From contig JAFGIL010000072.1 in the NCBI GenBank assembly GCA_016929635.1, positions 31,622 to 95,621 on the forward strand: DNA of 64,000 bases. The letters run 5' to 3'. Below, in pieces: positions 27,839 through 37,268 of the stretch. A program made the position numbers and the translations under genes. The stretch's first letter is position 1; the number at the start of each line of letters is the position of its first letter. The DNA is from Endomicrobiales bacterium (GTDB lineage Bacteria > Elusimicrobiota > Endomicrobiia > Endomicrobiales > JAFGIL01). A model generated the notes under the pieces. It saw only the letters and a program-made list of their open reading frames with translations, was not told where the DNA came from and did no database searches.

Positions 27839-28541
27839 GTTCTTCCCGAATGCCATTATCAATCCCCAGATCATCCCTGGTTAATGTTATTTTATTAACT
27901 TCTCCTTTAGCACCTTTGGTTATATCAATTTCTTTACCGTTTAGTGTAACTTTCAAACCCGGCACATAACCGATTGTTAATAAAAACCGCTCATCGGCTA
28001 TCCATTCAGTTTTATTGCCTTTCGGCAATGTACCTTCAAAAACCAACCTGTTATCCGCTTCTACTTTCAACCAGGCTGACTTTACACCTTCCGCAACAAG
28101 TTTTAAACTCTCTACTTTTGGAGCCTCAACAATAGTATTTTGAACAGGTATCCTGTCCTCTTTAATTTTATCCACAAATAACATCAACTCCATAAACCCG
28201 TAACCTGCAACTATAATAAAAAGCGCTAAATAGATTGATACCCTATAGTTTTTCCCGCCTTTTTTCTCCTTAGAATTTAATACACCACCTTTAGAGTTTT
28301 TAATCTTTTGCAAGTTGTAAAAAGATTCAATGAACTCCTCGGCGTTTAAACCCAGATAATTGGCATATTTTCGGATAGTTCCCGTATAGTAAACATCTGC
28401 AGGGAATTGTGACATATCATCTTTTTCAAAAGCCTGCAGGTACTGCTTTGATATGCGGGTCTCTTTATGGACAGTTTCCAAATCTATTTCTTTTTCTTCC
28501 CTTGTTTTCTTAAAAAAAAGTCCTATTTGTTTCATAAGCAA
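27828..28541 (-). CDS. RodZ-like helix-turn-helix membrane protein
   Basis: This 237-residue protein has an N-terminal helix-turn-helix of the RodZ type (IGLFFKKTREEKEIDLETV, RISKQYLQAFEKDD), a single membrane helix near residues 105-127 (ALFIIVAGYGFMELMLFV), and a C-terminal DUF4115-like domain (SAWLKVEADNRLVFEGTLPK). RodZ ties MreB to the elongation machinery and supports rod shape. No mre genes are in this window, so the role is inferred from architecture. The first codon is TTG with GGAG six bases upstream; an ATG two codons later has poorer spacing. The gene lies between lolA and rimO, and this link to rimO is a common neighbourhood. Confidence 0.8.
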   Translation of the reverse strand: MLMKQIGLFFKKTREEKEIDLETVHKETRISKQYLQAFEKDDMSQFPADVYYTGTIRKYANYLGLNAEEFIESFYNLQKIKNSKGGVLNSKEKKGGKNYRVSIYLALFIIVAGYGFMELMLFVDKIKEDRIPVQNTIVEAPKVESLKLVAEGVKSAWLKVEADNRLVFEGTLPKGNKTEWIADERFLLTIGYVPGLKVTLNGKEIDITKGAKGEVNKITLTRDDLGIDNGIREEHVK

Positions 28542-28560
28542 AGTAAACTCCGGCCCTCAT

Positions 28561-29238
28561 TCATGGCATTTCAATGGTTTCGACACCTTTTGGTTTCTTA
28601 AATTCAAACATATTCTTGTTTAGCTCCGGATTAATCTTGTAATCCCGGGTTTTTGTTATTATACTAACATTTTCCCCTTCCAGGCTGACTTTATAAGGCA
28701 CTAAATCTTTAGAATCAATCCACAGTTTCAGCTGCCATTTCTCCGGATTGAACATTTCTTTTGATTTAATGTTCGGCTTTAAAAGAATAATATAAAAATT
28801 TCCTTCACTTCCGATATAACTGAAATCATAATTTTTCTGCAGTTCAGACCAGTCAGAGCTGAAACTTATTATTGAACTGGGCACAAACCCGCTTTTCAGC
28901 CATTTCTTCCAGGAATCTACTACTAATTGGCCGTACTGCGGTGTATAAATCCAAATTTTTTTGCCGTCCGATATAAATATCTGTTCTACGGGCTTGTCCT
29001 GCTTCAAATACAGATTATCAGGTTTTTTAAAAGCTACCTCACCTGTCGTTACCTGTTTTTCCTTGGTGAGCGTATATTGTATTTCCTGATGAAAGCTAAA
29101 CCTAACACTCTCGATTTTTTTGTCTTCATTCTCCAAACGGGACAATATATCATCAATAGATATCTCTTTGGTGTAACTGTAATTCAACGGTGAGATAAAA
29201 AGGAGAACAAAAAATATGATTTGTTTTCTAACTTTCAT
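28561..29238 (-). CDS. lolA: LolA-like outer-membrane lipoprotein carrier
   Basis: This 225-residue protein begins with a signal peptide (KQIIFFVLLFISPLNYS). A LolA-type beta sheet follows: SVRFSFHQEIQYTLT, GEVAFKKPDNLYLKQ, KIWIYTPQYGQLVV and KLWIDSKDLVPYKV. LolA carries lipoproteins through the periplasm to the outer membrane, so its presence argues for a double-membrane envelope. It starts 11 bases inside the end of ftsK, an arrangement often seen in which lolA follows ftsK. No other lol gene is in the window. Confidence 0.87.
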   Translation of the reverse strand: MKVRKQIIFFVLLFISPLNYSYTKEISIDDILSRLENEDKKIESVRFSFHQEIQYTLTKEKQVTTGEVAFKKPDNLYLKQDKPVEQIFISDGKKIWIYTPQYGQLVVDSWKKWLKSGFVPSSIISFSSDWSELQKNYDFSYIGSEGNFYIILLKPNIKSKEMFNPEKWQLKLWIDSKDLVPYKVSLEGENVSIITKTRDYKINPELNKNMFEFKKPKGVETIEMP

Positions 29239-31468
29239 TTTTAACCGCAGCGCTTATATATTCTTCAATCTTATCGAAATTTATCTGCCACCTGTTCGTG
29301 CCTTCGGGTTTATTTATAAAACCTTTGGTTTCCAACAGGCTTAAAATATTCGTGGCGCGTGCACTGGAACCAAAATGCGCCTTTAACAAATCCTGCGAAA
29401 CGCGTTTTCTTTCCTGTACAAGATTTAGTGCCTTTACAAGGTCCTTCATGGATTTATCATCTTCATCGTCATGCATTGAAAATCCCTGGGCCTTTGCAAA
29501 CAAATCCTCGTAATACGCCGGAACGTTCTGTTCTTTAATGAATTTAACGACACTTTCCACTTCCTTGGATGAAATCATGCACCCCTGCAGACGTATCTGC
29601 CTTGACTCTCCCGGAGGAATAAAAAGCATATCCCCTTTGCCGAATAGATCTTCTGCCCCTATTGTATCAAGAATAACGCGCGAATCTACCTTTGATGTCG
29701 TCTGGAATGCGATTCTGGCAGGAAAGTTTGCCTTAATTACACCGGTTATTACATCCACTGAGGGCCTTTGTGTTGCAAGTATTAAATGTATCCCCACTGC
29801 CCTTGCCATCTGTGCAAGCCTTTGTATGGAATCCTCAACGTCCTTTGTAGCTATAAGCATTAAATCCGCCAGCTCATCTATAATCACAACAATATAAAAT
29901 TCTTTCTGCCTTCCCGTCTGCATCATCTTTTCATTGTAAGCTTCTATATTCCTAACGGTTTCTTTTGCAAACTTCTCATAACGTTTTTCCATGACCCTGA
30001 CCAGTTTCTTCAAAGATAAAGCAGCTTCTTTCGGCTTGATAATAATATCGACTTCGCCTGCTGTTACGCTTGGATCATATAGATGAGGTATACCCCTGTA
30101 AATAGGCAACTCAAGCCTTTTTGGGTCAATCAGCAGGAATTTTACTTCATCAGGACGAGCTTTATACAGAATTGAACTTATAAGACTGTGAATGCAAACA
30201 CTCTTTCCTGAGCCTGTGGCCCCTGCTATCAATAGATGCGGCATCGGAGCAAGGTCGGTAACATAGGGTGCACCGTCAGTTGTTCTGCCCAAGGCCAGAG
30301 TCAATAATGACTGTGAATCCTGAAACTCGCTGCTTCCTATGACGCTTTTCAGCCCTACCGTCTTGGTTTTACTATTCGGAACCTCGATTCCAACAGCTGA
30401 TTTCTCAGGCACCGATATTATTCTTACCGAGGGAACTTTCATTGCAAGGGCAATGTTGTCGCTCAATGCAGTAACTGCCTGAAGCTTTATTCCGGGTGCC
30501 AGTTCTATGTCATAACGTGTTACAACAGGACCCGGGATTATTTCCTTTACCTTACATGATATATTAAAATGCTCCAGCGTTTTAGTCAGGTTTTCAGCAT
30601 TTGCCAGATGCTGGTCATGGCTATGCTCAACAACGGTTACACTTCTGGATGTTAAAAGATCTAATGCCGGTAGTTTATAATCAAAAGTAATAGGCGGTTT
30701 TTCTTCCTGGGGTATTTGATCAGGTTTCTTATCTTCTTTTGGTTTTTCTTTCTTATCTTTAGGAGTAACACTTGATTTCTGCGCCTTACTGGCAGGCGGT
30801 TCGGGATATACAGGAGTTAATATTTTAGGTTCGGTTTTTACTTCGCTTGGGCGGGGCTGCGGCTGCATCTGTTTTGGGACAGGCTTTTTGTCCGGCTCGG
30901 ATGATTTAATTTTCGGGGGCTGCATCTTCCTGATCTCAGCCCTTGCTTTCTGCCACTGCCTGTAGTCTTCAACCAGCTTTTGCCAAACAAATAAAAGTGT
31001 ATTCTTTAAGGATATCCGCATAATTAGACTTGTAAGATAAACTAAAAGCCCAAACGTAACAATCAAGGATATGTATGCACCAAACAGCCTTCTGAAAAAC
31101 GGCCCAAGTTTTAATCCGAGCCATCCTCCGTAGTTCAGCTTAAAAAACACGTTGCCGGATATCATGAGAAAGCTAGATGCAACGCATAACAGAAGTATCG
31201 CCCATATCAAATCTATTCTCCAATTATATTTGGTCGAGTTTCTTAAAAAAGAGTATCCCCACCATACAATTAGAATGGGAAGTAAATATGCGGCTCTTCC
31301 CAGAAACAGGAATAGAATCCTTGCTATGGATTGTCCGATACTTCCGGATTGAGCCGGCAGCACCAAACAATAAGTCAATAAGAACGAAAATAACAGCAAA
31401 GCCAGACCTCTCAGCTCGCCTTTATGCTTGTTTTTTGCCTTTGATTTTACGTTATAACGAAAATACAT
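29228..31468 (-). CDS. ftsK: DNA translocase FtsK/SpoIIIE
   Basis: The protein has four or five membrane helices in the first 175 residues, a lysine- and proline-rich linker (about 190-270), a RecA-like motor with Walker A AGATGSGKSV and Walker B VVIIDELADLM, and a winged-helix gamma domain at the C-terminus (LLKAHFGSSARATNIL) that reads polar sequence signals. It pumps the chromosome at the septum during division and activates Xer recombination. A Xer gene lies a few kilobases downstream. The track starts at 31495, inside uppP. I choose the ATG at 31468 because AGGAAAGGA lies just upstream and this clears the uppP stop, giving 746 residues. The linker is short compared with proteobacterial FtsK. 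Confidence 0.95.
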   Translation of the reverse strand: MYFRYNVKSKAKNKHKGELRGLALLLFSFLLTYCLVLPAQSGSIGQSIARILFLFLGRAAYLLPILIVWWGYSFLRNSTKYNWRIDLIWAILLLCVASSFLMISGNVFFKLNYGGWLGLKLGPFFRRLFGAYISLIVTFGLLVYLTSLIMRISLKNTLLFVWQKLVEDYRQWQKARAEIRKMQPPKIKSSEPDKKPVPKQMQPQPRPSEVKTEPKILTPVYPEPPASKAQKSSVTPKDKKEKPKEDKKPDQIPQEEKPPITFDYKLPALDLLTSRSVTVVEHSHDQHLANAENLTKTLEHFNISCKVKEIIPGPVVTRYDIELAPGIKLQAVTALSDNIALAMKVPSVRIISVPEKSAVGIEVPNSKTKTVGLKSVIGSSEFQDSQSLLTLALGRTTDGAPYVTDLAPMPHLLIAGATGSGKSVCIHSLISSILYKARPDEVKFLLIDPKRLELPIYRGIPHLYDPSVTAGEVDIIIKPKEAALSLKKLVRVMEKRYEKFAKETVRNIEAYNEKMMQTGRQKEFYIVVIIDELADLMLIATKDVEDSIQRLAQMARAVGIHLILATQRPSVDVITGVIKANFPARIAFQTTSKVDSRVILDTIGAEDLFGKGDMLFIPPGESRQIRLQGCMISSKEVESVVKFIKEQNVPAYYEDLFAKAQGFSMHDDEDDKSMKDLVKALNLVQERKRVSQDLLKAHFGSSARATNILSLLETKGFINKPEGTNRWQINFDKIEEYISAAVKNES

Positions 31469-31484
31469 ATTTATCCTTTCCTGC

Positions 31485-32240
31485 CTATTTTGCAAAAATT
31501 AAAATAATCAATCCCAGGACCCAACAGTAGTAAGCAAAGCTATGAAATTTATTCTTAAAAAGTACTTTAAACAAAAAATAAATGGCAAACAGCCCTGATA
31601 TGAACGCCGTAATAAAACCAGCTACGTATGAAGAAACCGGCAAGCTTGCACTTGAACTGAATTCCTTCAGACCCAGCAACGTTGCGCCTGAAATTGCAGG
31701 AATTGCCAGTAGAAATGAAAATCTTGCGGCCTGTTTCCTTTCCCACCCAAGCAGCATTGCAACAGCGATTGTTGAACCTGCACGGGATATTCCCGGCAAA
31801 ATGGCAAATCCCTGCATAGTGCCTACTATAATCGCATCTGTGATGGAAAAGCCACTTATACCTTTTTTTTCCCTAGCCAAATATTTTGTCAAAAAGAGCA
31901 ATATACCTGTAATTATCAGAAAAAATGCAGACCATTTCACAGAACCGAACGAATGTTCAATTAAATCCTTGCCCAAATAACCGATTAATCCGGTAGGGAT
32001 CGATGCTATAACTATCAGTTTTACTGTTCTTATATCCTTATAAAGTACTATGTCTTTTAAATCTTTTCTAAAATAGTAACATATAGCACAAAGAGTTGAC
32101 GTATGAAGAATAATATCAAACCATATTCCCGGCTCAGCCCAACCCAAGAGAGATTGAAAAAATACCAAATGCCCGCTTGATGAAATCGGCAAAAACTCTG
32201 TAATCCCCTGAACTATACCCAGAATTATCGAATCTATCAT
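31485..32240 (-). CDS. uppP: Undecaprenyl-diphosphatase (BacA/UppP)
   Basis: This 251-residue protein of about eight membrane helices carries both UppP signatures, GITEFLPISSSGHL near the N-terminus and PGISRAGSTIAVAM in the middle. It recycles the C55 lipid carrier by removing one phosphate, feeding peptidoglycan and surface glycan synthesis. In this genome the same carrier pool may also supply the DUF2723 and GT39 transferases further along, which is inference. It lies between accB and ftsK. Its stop is 16 bases before the preferred ftsK start. Confidence 0.95.
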   Translation of the reverse strand: MIDSIILGIVQGITEFLPISSSGHLVFFQSLLGWAEPGIWFDIILHTSTLCAICYYFRKDLKDIVLYKDIRTVKLIVIASIPTGLIGYLGKDLIEHSFGSVKWSAFFLIITGILLFLTKYLAREKKGISGFSITDAIIVGTMQGFAILPGISRAGSTIAVAMLLGWERKQAARFSFLLAIPAISGATLLGLKEFSSSASLPVSSYVAGFITAFISGLFAIYFLFKVLFKNKFHSFAYYCWVLGLIILIFAK

Positions 32241-32250
32241 AAATGTAAAT

Positions 32251-32745
32251 TTATAGTTTTTCTATTAAAAATAAATCCTGGTCTGAAGTCACCGGTTTCC
32301 CGTTTTCTACCAGTATTTTAAGTATTTTTACTGAATTTTCTGCTTTTATTTCGTTCATAACCTTCATTGCTTCTACAATACAAAGTGTTTTTCCCGGACT
32401 GACAGTATCGCCCTCCTGAATAAAAGCAGGAGATGCAGGGGAAGGAGCTCTATAAAAAGTCCCTATAATAGGTGATTTTATGGTTTCCCCTTTCACTTCG
32501 GGTTTTGAATTCGATACATTGTTAGAATTATTATTTACTCCATTTCCGTTCAATACAGGTAAAACAACGTTTTGATAATTAACCGGGTTATTTTTTACGT
32601 TTTTCCCTTTACGTTTTAGATGAAGGTATAGATCTTTGTTTTTAATCTCTATCTCCTCTAAATTTTCGCTTTTCATCAAATCATAAAGGTCTTTTACATG
32701 TTTGTGGACAGACTTTTCATTCTTTTTAGAGTTTTTTTCGTTCAT
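32251..32745 (-). CDS. accB: Biotin carboxyl carrier protein of acetyl-CoA carboxylase
   Basis: This 164-residue protein has a lysine-rich N-terminus, an Asn- and Val-rich linker, and a C-terminal biotinyl domain. The biotinylation motif is VEAMKVMNEI, with the lysine that carries biotin. It shuttles carboxyl groups in the first step of fatty acid synthesis. GAGGTG lies eight bases before the ATG. AccC, which usually follows accB, is not here. The gene is placed between pnp and uppP, so the carboxylase genes are split in this genome. Confidence 0.93.
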   Translation of the reverse strand: MNEKNSKKNEKSVHKHVKDLYDLMKSENLEEIEIKNKDLYLHLKRKGKNVKNNPVNYQNVVLPVLNGNGVNNNSNNVSNSKPEVKGETIKSPIIGTFYRAPSPASPAFIQEGDTVSPGKTLCIVEAMKVMNEIKAENSVKILKILVENGKPVTSDQDLFLIEKL

Positions 32746-32792
32746 AAATAAAACACCTCATTAAGATAAACAATATTTGCTTTACTGAATAA

Positions 32793-34874
32793 TTATTCTT
32801 CCAATGTAGCTTTATGGCTTAGGTTGACTCTTCCCTGATTGTCGATCTCAATTACTTTAACCTTAAGCTCATCTCCTTCTGATACGACATCCTGGACTTT
32901 ATTAACACGCTTCTTTGCCAGCTGGGAAATATGCACAAGCCCTTCTTTACCCGGCAATACTTCAACAAATGCGCCGAAATTCATTATCCTTGTGACTCTT
33001 CCATTATAAGTCTTGCCTACCTCAACCTCTGCCGTACATGACTCTACCATAACCTTGCAGCGTTCAACAGCTTCTTTATCGCTGCTTGAAATAAAAACAC
33101 GGCCGTCATCTTCTATTTCGATATCCGCTCCCGTTTCTTCCTGGATCTTGCGTATATTTTTTCCTCCGGGGCCTATTAACTCCCCGATTTTGGTCTGAGG
33201 TATCTGCAAGGTGATAATTCTGGGGGCATACTCTGACAGCTCCGCGCGCGGTTTTGCTATAGCCTGCTCCATATTATCTAAAATCTTCAGCCTTGCAACT
33301 TTTGCCTCCTGCAAAGCATTAGACATAAGCTCCGTGCTTAAACCGGATATTTTTATATCCATCTGTAATGCTGTTATTCCGTCCCTGGTTCCTGCAACTT
33401 TAAAATCCATATCGCCAAGATGGTCTTCCATACCCATAATATCAGTCAGAATTGCATGTTTATCACCCTCTTTAACCAATCCCATAGCAATACCCGCACA
33501 GCTGGATTTAACTGTTACACCTGCATCAAAAAGAGCAAGGGAGCCCCCGCAAACGGAAGCCATAGAGCTGGAACCGTTTGATTCCAGTATATCCGAAACA
33601 ACCCTTATTGTATAAGGAAAATCTGCTTCCTGCGGAAGAAGCGGCAACAGAGAGCGTCTGGCAAGTGCTCCGTGTCCGATCTCTCTGCGGCTAACTCCTC
33701 TTTCAGGCTTAGGTTCGCCGGTTGCAAACCCTGGAAAGTTATAATGCAGCATAAAACGTTCTTTATATTCTTCCTGTAATTCATCTTTAACCTGCATATC
33801 TGCTGCACTTCCCAGTGTAACTGTCGCTAAAGCCTGGGTCTGCCCGCGTGTGAAAACAGCAGAACCGTGAGTGCGGGGCAAAACCCCGATTTTACAATCT
33901 ATGGGCCTTATCTCATTATATTTTCTTCCGTCAGTTCTTATTTTTTTATCCAGTATCAAAGCTCTTGCCTCTTTATATAAAATATCCTCAAGTATACATG
34001 ATATATATGCTTCCTTTTCAGGATATTGCTCGCTATACTTTTCGGTAATTTCTTTTTTTAAATTGTCTAAGATACCTTCGCGTTCGCTTTTTTCAGAAAT
34101 AGTAACAGCTTCTTTAATCTTCGGAGTAGCAAAATCAATTACTCCCTTCTCTAGTTCCTTGATTGATTCTTTCTGGAATAAAGGGATCTTCTCTTTCTGC
34201 TTATATTTTTCCTGAAATAAACACATCTTTTTTATTTCTTCCTGAGCCAGCTTTAATGCTTCCAGCATTTCTTCTTCTTTTAATTCATTAGCTCCGGCTT
34301 CAACCATACATAAAGAATCTTTCTTCCCGCTGACCAGCAAATCCAACTCGCTTTGTTTCTGTTCATTGAACGTAGGATTTACCACAAAGCTTCCGTTTAT
34401 TTTTCCTATCCTTACGCAGGAAATCGGTTCACTGAACGGAATATCAGAAATCCTTAATGCTACAGAAGTTCCAAAAACACTTAAAATATCAGGATCGTTT
34501 TCATCATCGCAAGATAAGACAATAACCGAAACCTGGGTATCATTAATCCATCCTTCCGGAAAATTAGGGCGGATGGTTCTATCAATAATCCTGCTTACCA
34601 GGACTTCGTTATCCCTTGGTTTTCCTTCCCTTTTGAAAAACCCTCCCGGGATTCTTCCTGCTGCATACGTTCTTTCCCTGTAGTTTACCGTCAAAGGAAT
34701 AAAATCCTGCATCTCCTTTCCCTTGTCAGGCTCTTTCTTTGCAACAACAGCTACAAGGACCGCAGTATCTCCTGAACGTACTAAACAGGAACCATTGGAC
34801 TGTTTTGCCATCTCTCCAGTTTCAATAGTTATTTTCTTACCATTAACTTCAATCGAGTTCACTATCTTATTCAC
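32793..34874 (-). CDS. pnp: Polyribonucleotide nucleotidyltransferase (PNPase)
   Basis: This 693-residue protein contains two RNase PH domains separated by a helical domain, then a KH domain (IGPGGKNIRKIQEETGADI) and an S1 domain (GKTYNGRVTRIMNFGAFVEV). The active-site block DIMGMEDHLGDMDFKVAGT is present. PNPase degrades RNA from the 3' end by phosphorolysis. The start codon is GTG, with AAAGGAG six bases before it. The gene follows rpsO in the classic rpsO-pnp order. A promoter within the gap suggests it can be expressed separately. Confidence 0.97.
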   Translation of the reverse strand: MNKIVNSIEVNGKKITIETGEMAKQSNGSCLVRSGDTAVLVAVVAKKEPDKGKEMQDFIPLTVNYRERTYAAGRIPGGFFKREGKPRDNEVLVSRIIDRTIRPNFPEGWINDTQVSVIVLSCDDENDPDILSVFGTSVALRISDIPFSEPISCVRIGKINGSFVVNPTFNEQKQSELDLLVSGKKDSLCMVEAGANELKEEEMLEALKLAQEEIKKMCLFQEKYKQKEKIPLFQKESIKELEKGVIDFATPKIKEAVTISEKSEREGILDNLKKEITEKYSEQYPEKEAYISCILEDILYKEARALILDKKIRTDGRKYNEIRPIDCKIGVLPRTHGSAVFTRGQTQALATVTLGSAADMQVKDELQEEYKERFMLHYNFPGFATGEPKPERGVSRREIGHGALARRSLLPLLPQEADFPYTIRVVSDILESNGSSSMASVCGGSLALFDAGVTVKSSCAGIAMGLVKEGDKHAILTDIMGMEDHLGDMDFKVAGTRDGITALQMDIKISGLSTELMSNALQEAKVARLKILDNMEQAIAKPRAELSEYAPRIITLQIPQTKIGELIGPGGKNIRKIQEETGADIEIEDDGRVFISSSDKEAVERCKVMVESCTAEVEVGKTYNGRVTRIMNFGAFVEVLPGKEGLVHISQLAKKRVNKVQDVVSEGDELKVKVIEIDNQGRVNLSHKATLEE

Positions 34875-34915
34875 AAATTTCTCCTTTTAAAACACAAAAC
34901 TACAAACTAAGTAAA

Positions 34916-34943
34916 ATTATAAATACAAAGTCTGATTTGTTAA
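34916..34943 (-). promoter_or_regulatory. Predicted promoter between rpsO and pnp
   Basis: On the minus strand TTAACA is followed after 16 bases by a perfect TATAAT. It lies directly after the rpsO stop and about 40 bases before the pnp GTG. A separate pnp promoter at this place is also known in other bacteria. I see no clear hairpin terminator in the 77-base gap, so read-through from rpsO is likely as well. Confidence 0.55.
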
Positions 34944-34951
34944 TGCGTTTA

Positions 34952-35212
34952 TTATTTACGTAAATTGAGTTTATCAATAATTTCTTTGTACTTCTGTTGA
35001 TTATGTTTTTTTAAATAATTCAGAAGCCTTCTTCTTTGTCCGATCAGCTTTAAAAATCCGTCCCTCGAGCCAAAATCCTTCGGATTCTTCTTGAAATGGT
35101 CTGACAAATAATTTATACGGTTTGTAAGAAGCGCTACCTGCACTTCAGGCGAACCGGTGTCAGTGGGATGAACTTTAAAGTTTTCAATGATGTTTTTTTT
35201 GCTGTATACCAT
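34952..35212 (-). CDS. rpsO: 30S ribosomal protein S15
   Basis: This 86-residue protein contains the S15 signature: HPTDTGSPEVQVALLTNRIN, then SRDGFLKLIGQRRRLLNYLK. It binds the central domain of 16S rRNA early in 30S assembly. A strong AAGGAGG lies just before the ATG. The length is close to the family's 89. It follows the EF-G paralog by 37 bases and precedes pnp. The gap is too short to show a clear regulatory pseudoknot. Confidence 0.97.
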   Translation of the reverse strand: MVYSKKNIIENFKVHPTDTGSPEVQVALLTNRINYLSDHFKKNPKDFGSRDGFLKLIGQRRRLLNYLKKHNQQKYKEIIDKLNLRK

Positions 35213-35249
35213 CTTTCCTCCTTACACCTACATCTCGATGTATATTATT

Positions 35250-37244
35250 TTATTGTTTTGCTGCAACTTCAGCTTCTTTTGCCTTCCTGTAGGCATCTAC
35301 TAAAGGCTGTGCAATCTGTGGAGGAGCTTCTTCATAATGAGAAAATTTCATAGTATATTCTCCGCTCCCCTTGGTTAATGAACGTAATTCTGTCGCATAT
35401 TCAAATATCTCACCCATAGGTATCTGAGCTTTAACCAATTCCTTCTTGCCAACCTTTTCCATTCCCAGAACCCTTCCCCTTCGTGAATTAAGGTCTCCCA
35501 TAATTGTTCCCATATAACCATCAGGAATGGTTACCTCTAAATTCACTATAGGTTCTAAAATTGCCGGTCTGGCCTCGCTTACACCTTTTCTCAATGCCAT
35601 AGCACCGGCTATTTTAAATGCCATATCAGACGAGTCAACTTCGTGGTATGAGCCGTCAAACACGGTCACCTGAACGTCTACTACCGGATATCCTGCAATC
35701 ACTCCCTGATCCATGGCTTCCTTTACGCCTTTTTCTATGGCGGGAATGTAGTTTTTCGGTATAGCTCCACCCACAATTTTATTGATAAATTCAAATCCCT
35801 TGCTCCTGGCAAGTGGTTCAAGTTTCAGCCAGCAATCACCGTACTGCCCGCGGCCGCCTGACTGACGTTTGTACTTCCCCTGTACTTCTGATTTACCGTG
35901 TATGGTTTCCTTATAGGGCACTCTTGGTGAGTGTAATTCAACGTCTACCCCGTATCTGTTCCTTATTTTTTTCATTACTACTTCCAGCTGCAAAGAACCC
36001 ACTCCTGCAAGAATCATCTCTTTGGTCTCTCCATTGAAAAAATAATGGATTGTCGGATTCTCTATTATAACCAGCGCAAGGGCGTTACCCACCTTTTCAG
36101 AGTCTCCTTTGGATTTTGTAACGATAGCTTTTTGATATAAGGTTTCGGGAAATGCAATCTGTTTAATATCCGGCTGATTTTTTTCATCTCCCAAAATATC
36201 ATTTGTCTTTGTATCTTTTAACTTTACTAATGAAACCAAATCCCCGATACTTACGCCTGCTGCGTCGATTCTTTTTTTGCCCTGAACGTAGCATAACTGC
36301 CCTATTCTTTCACGTGTGTTCTTTGTGAAATTGAATATATCCTTGCCTGCTTCCAGGGTTCCTGATATAAGCTTTACAAAATTCAGCTGGCCCATTCCAG
36401 GCTCACTTACTGTTTTATACACCAGTGCCCCTAAATGAGCATTATCATTGGCAACTTCCGGTGCCGGTAAATAGTTAACAATAAAATCGGCTAATTCTTT
36501 TATTCCTATATTTTTAGCAGCGCTTCCGCAAAGCACAGGAAAAACCTTTCTTTCCATTATTGCTTTCGTTAATGCAGCCTTGAGTTCATCTTTGGTAATT
36601 TCCTTACCTTCAAGATATTTTTCCGTAAGCGAGTCATCACTGGAGGATATACTTTCAATCAGCGATTCATTCCATTTAACCGCAGATTCCGGCACGTTAC
36701 CTTCGAATATATTTACTAAAGAGCTGAACCCTTCTCCGGTTTTTTCCGGCAGATTTATAACAGCTACCTGATGATTGAGTTTTTCCTTTATTTCAGCAAT
36801 AATCTGCTCGAAATTTAAGTTCTCTTTATCCAGCTTGTTTAAAAATATTACAGTCGGCATTTTGTGATTTTCCAGGTACCCCCAGAGGTTTTCGCACACA
36901 GGATTAACTCCCGAATCTGCAGAAATAACAAATACCGATGATTCTGCTACTGCCAAAGCCGCGCAAACCTCTCCAATAAAATCTCCGTAACCCGGTGTAT
37001 TTAAAATATTAATTTTACAGTTATTATGCTCGCAGAATGCAACACTTAAACTTATCGAAGTTTTCCTTTCTATTTCATCCTCAGTGTTATCCAAAACAGT
37101 ATTACCTTCATCAATGCTGCCCAACCGATTCGTCACCTTTGCATTAAAAAGCAGAACTTCTCCTAATGATGTCTTACCGTCGCCCTGTGCACCTACCAAA
37201 CAAATATTTCGTAAGTCTTTGGTTTCGTACTTTTTCAAAGCCAT
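35250..37244 (-). CDS. Elongation factor G-like GTPase (EF-G paralog)
   Basis: The protein shows the EF-G domain order: a GTPase domain with G1 GAQGDGKTS, G3 NTPGYGDF and G4 NKLD, a beta-barrel domain II, and domains III to V (GKYKRQSGGRGQYGDCW, PDGYMGTIMGDLNSRRG). G1 and G3 differ from translocating EF-G: the catalytic histidine of DTPGH is replaced by tyrosine. This is typical of the EF-G-like group that includes mycobacterial FusA2, so it is probably not the main translocase. The ATG at 37244 is preferred to the one at 37250, because GGAGG abuts the earlier one but is seven bases before the later. That gives 664 residues. It sits between ribF and rpsO. Confidence 0.88.
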   Translation of the reverse strand: MALKKYETKDLRNICLVGAQGDGKTSLGEVLLFNAKVTNRLGSIDEGNTVLDNTEDEIERKTSISLSVAFCEHNNCKINILNTPGYGDFIGEVCAALAVAESSVFVISADSGVNPVCENLWGYLENHKMPTVIFLNKLDKENLNFEQIIAEIKEKLNHQVAVINLPEKTGEGFSSLVNIFEGNVPESAVKWNESLIESISSSDDSLTEKYLEGKEITKDELKAALTKAIMERKVFPVLCGSAAKNIGIKELADFIVNYLPAPEVANDNAHLGALVYKTVSEPGMGQLNFVKLISGTLEAGKDIFNFTKNTRERIGQLCYVQGKKRIDAAGVSIGDLVSLVKLKDTKTNDILGDEKNQPDIKQIAFPETLYQKAIVTKSKGDSEKVGNALALVIIENPTIHYFFNGETKEMILAGVGSLQLEVVMKKIRNRYGVDVELHSPRVPYKETIHGKSEVQGKYKRQSGGRGQYGDCWLKLEPLARSKGFEFINKIVGGAIPKNYIPAIEKGVKEAMDQGVIAGYPVVDVQVTVFDGSYHEVDSSDMAFKIAGAMALRKGVSEARPAILEPIVNLEVTIPDGYMGTIMGDLNSRRGRVLGMEKVGKKELVKAQIPMGEIFEYATELRSLTKGSGEYTMKFSHYEEAPPQIAQPLVDAYRKAKEAEVAAKQ

Positions 37245-37268
37245 AATCATCCCTCCTTTTTCTGCTTT

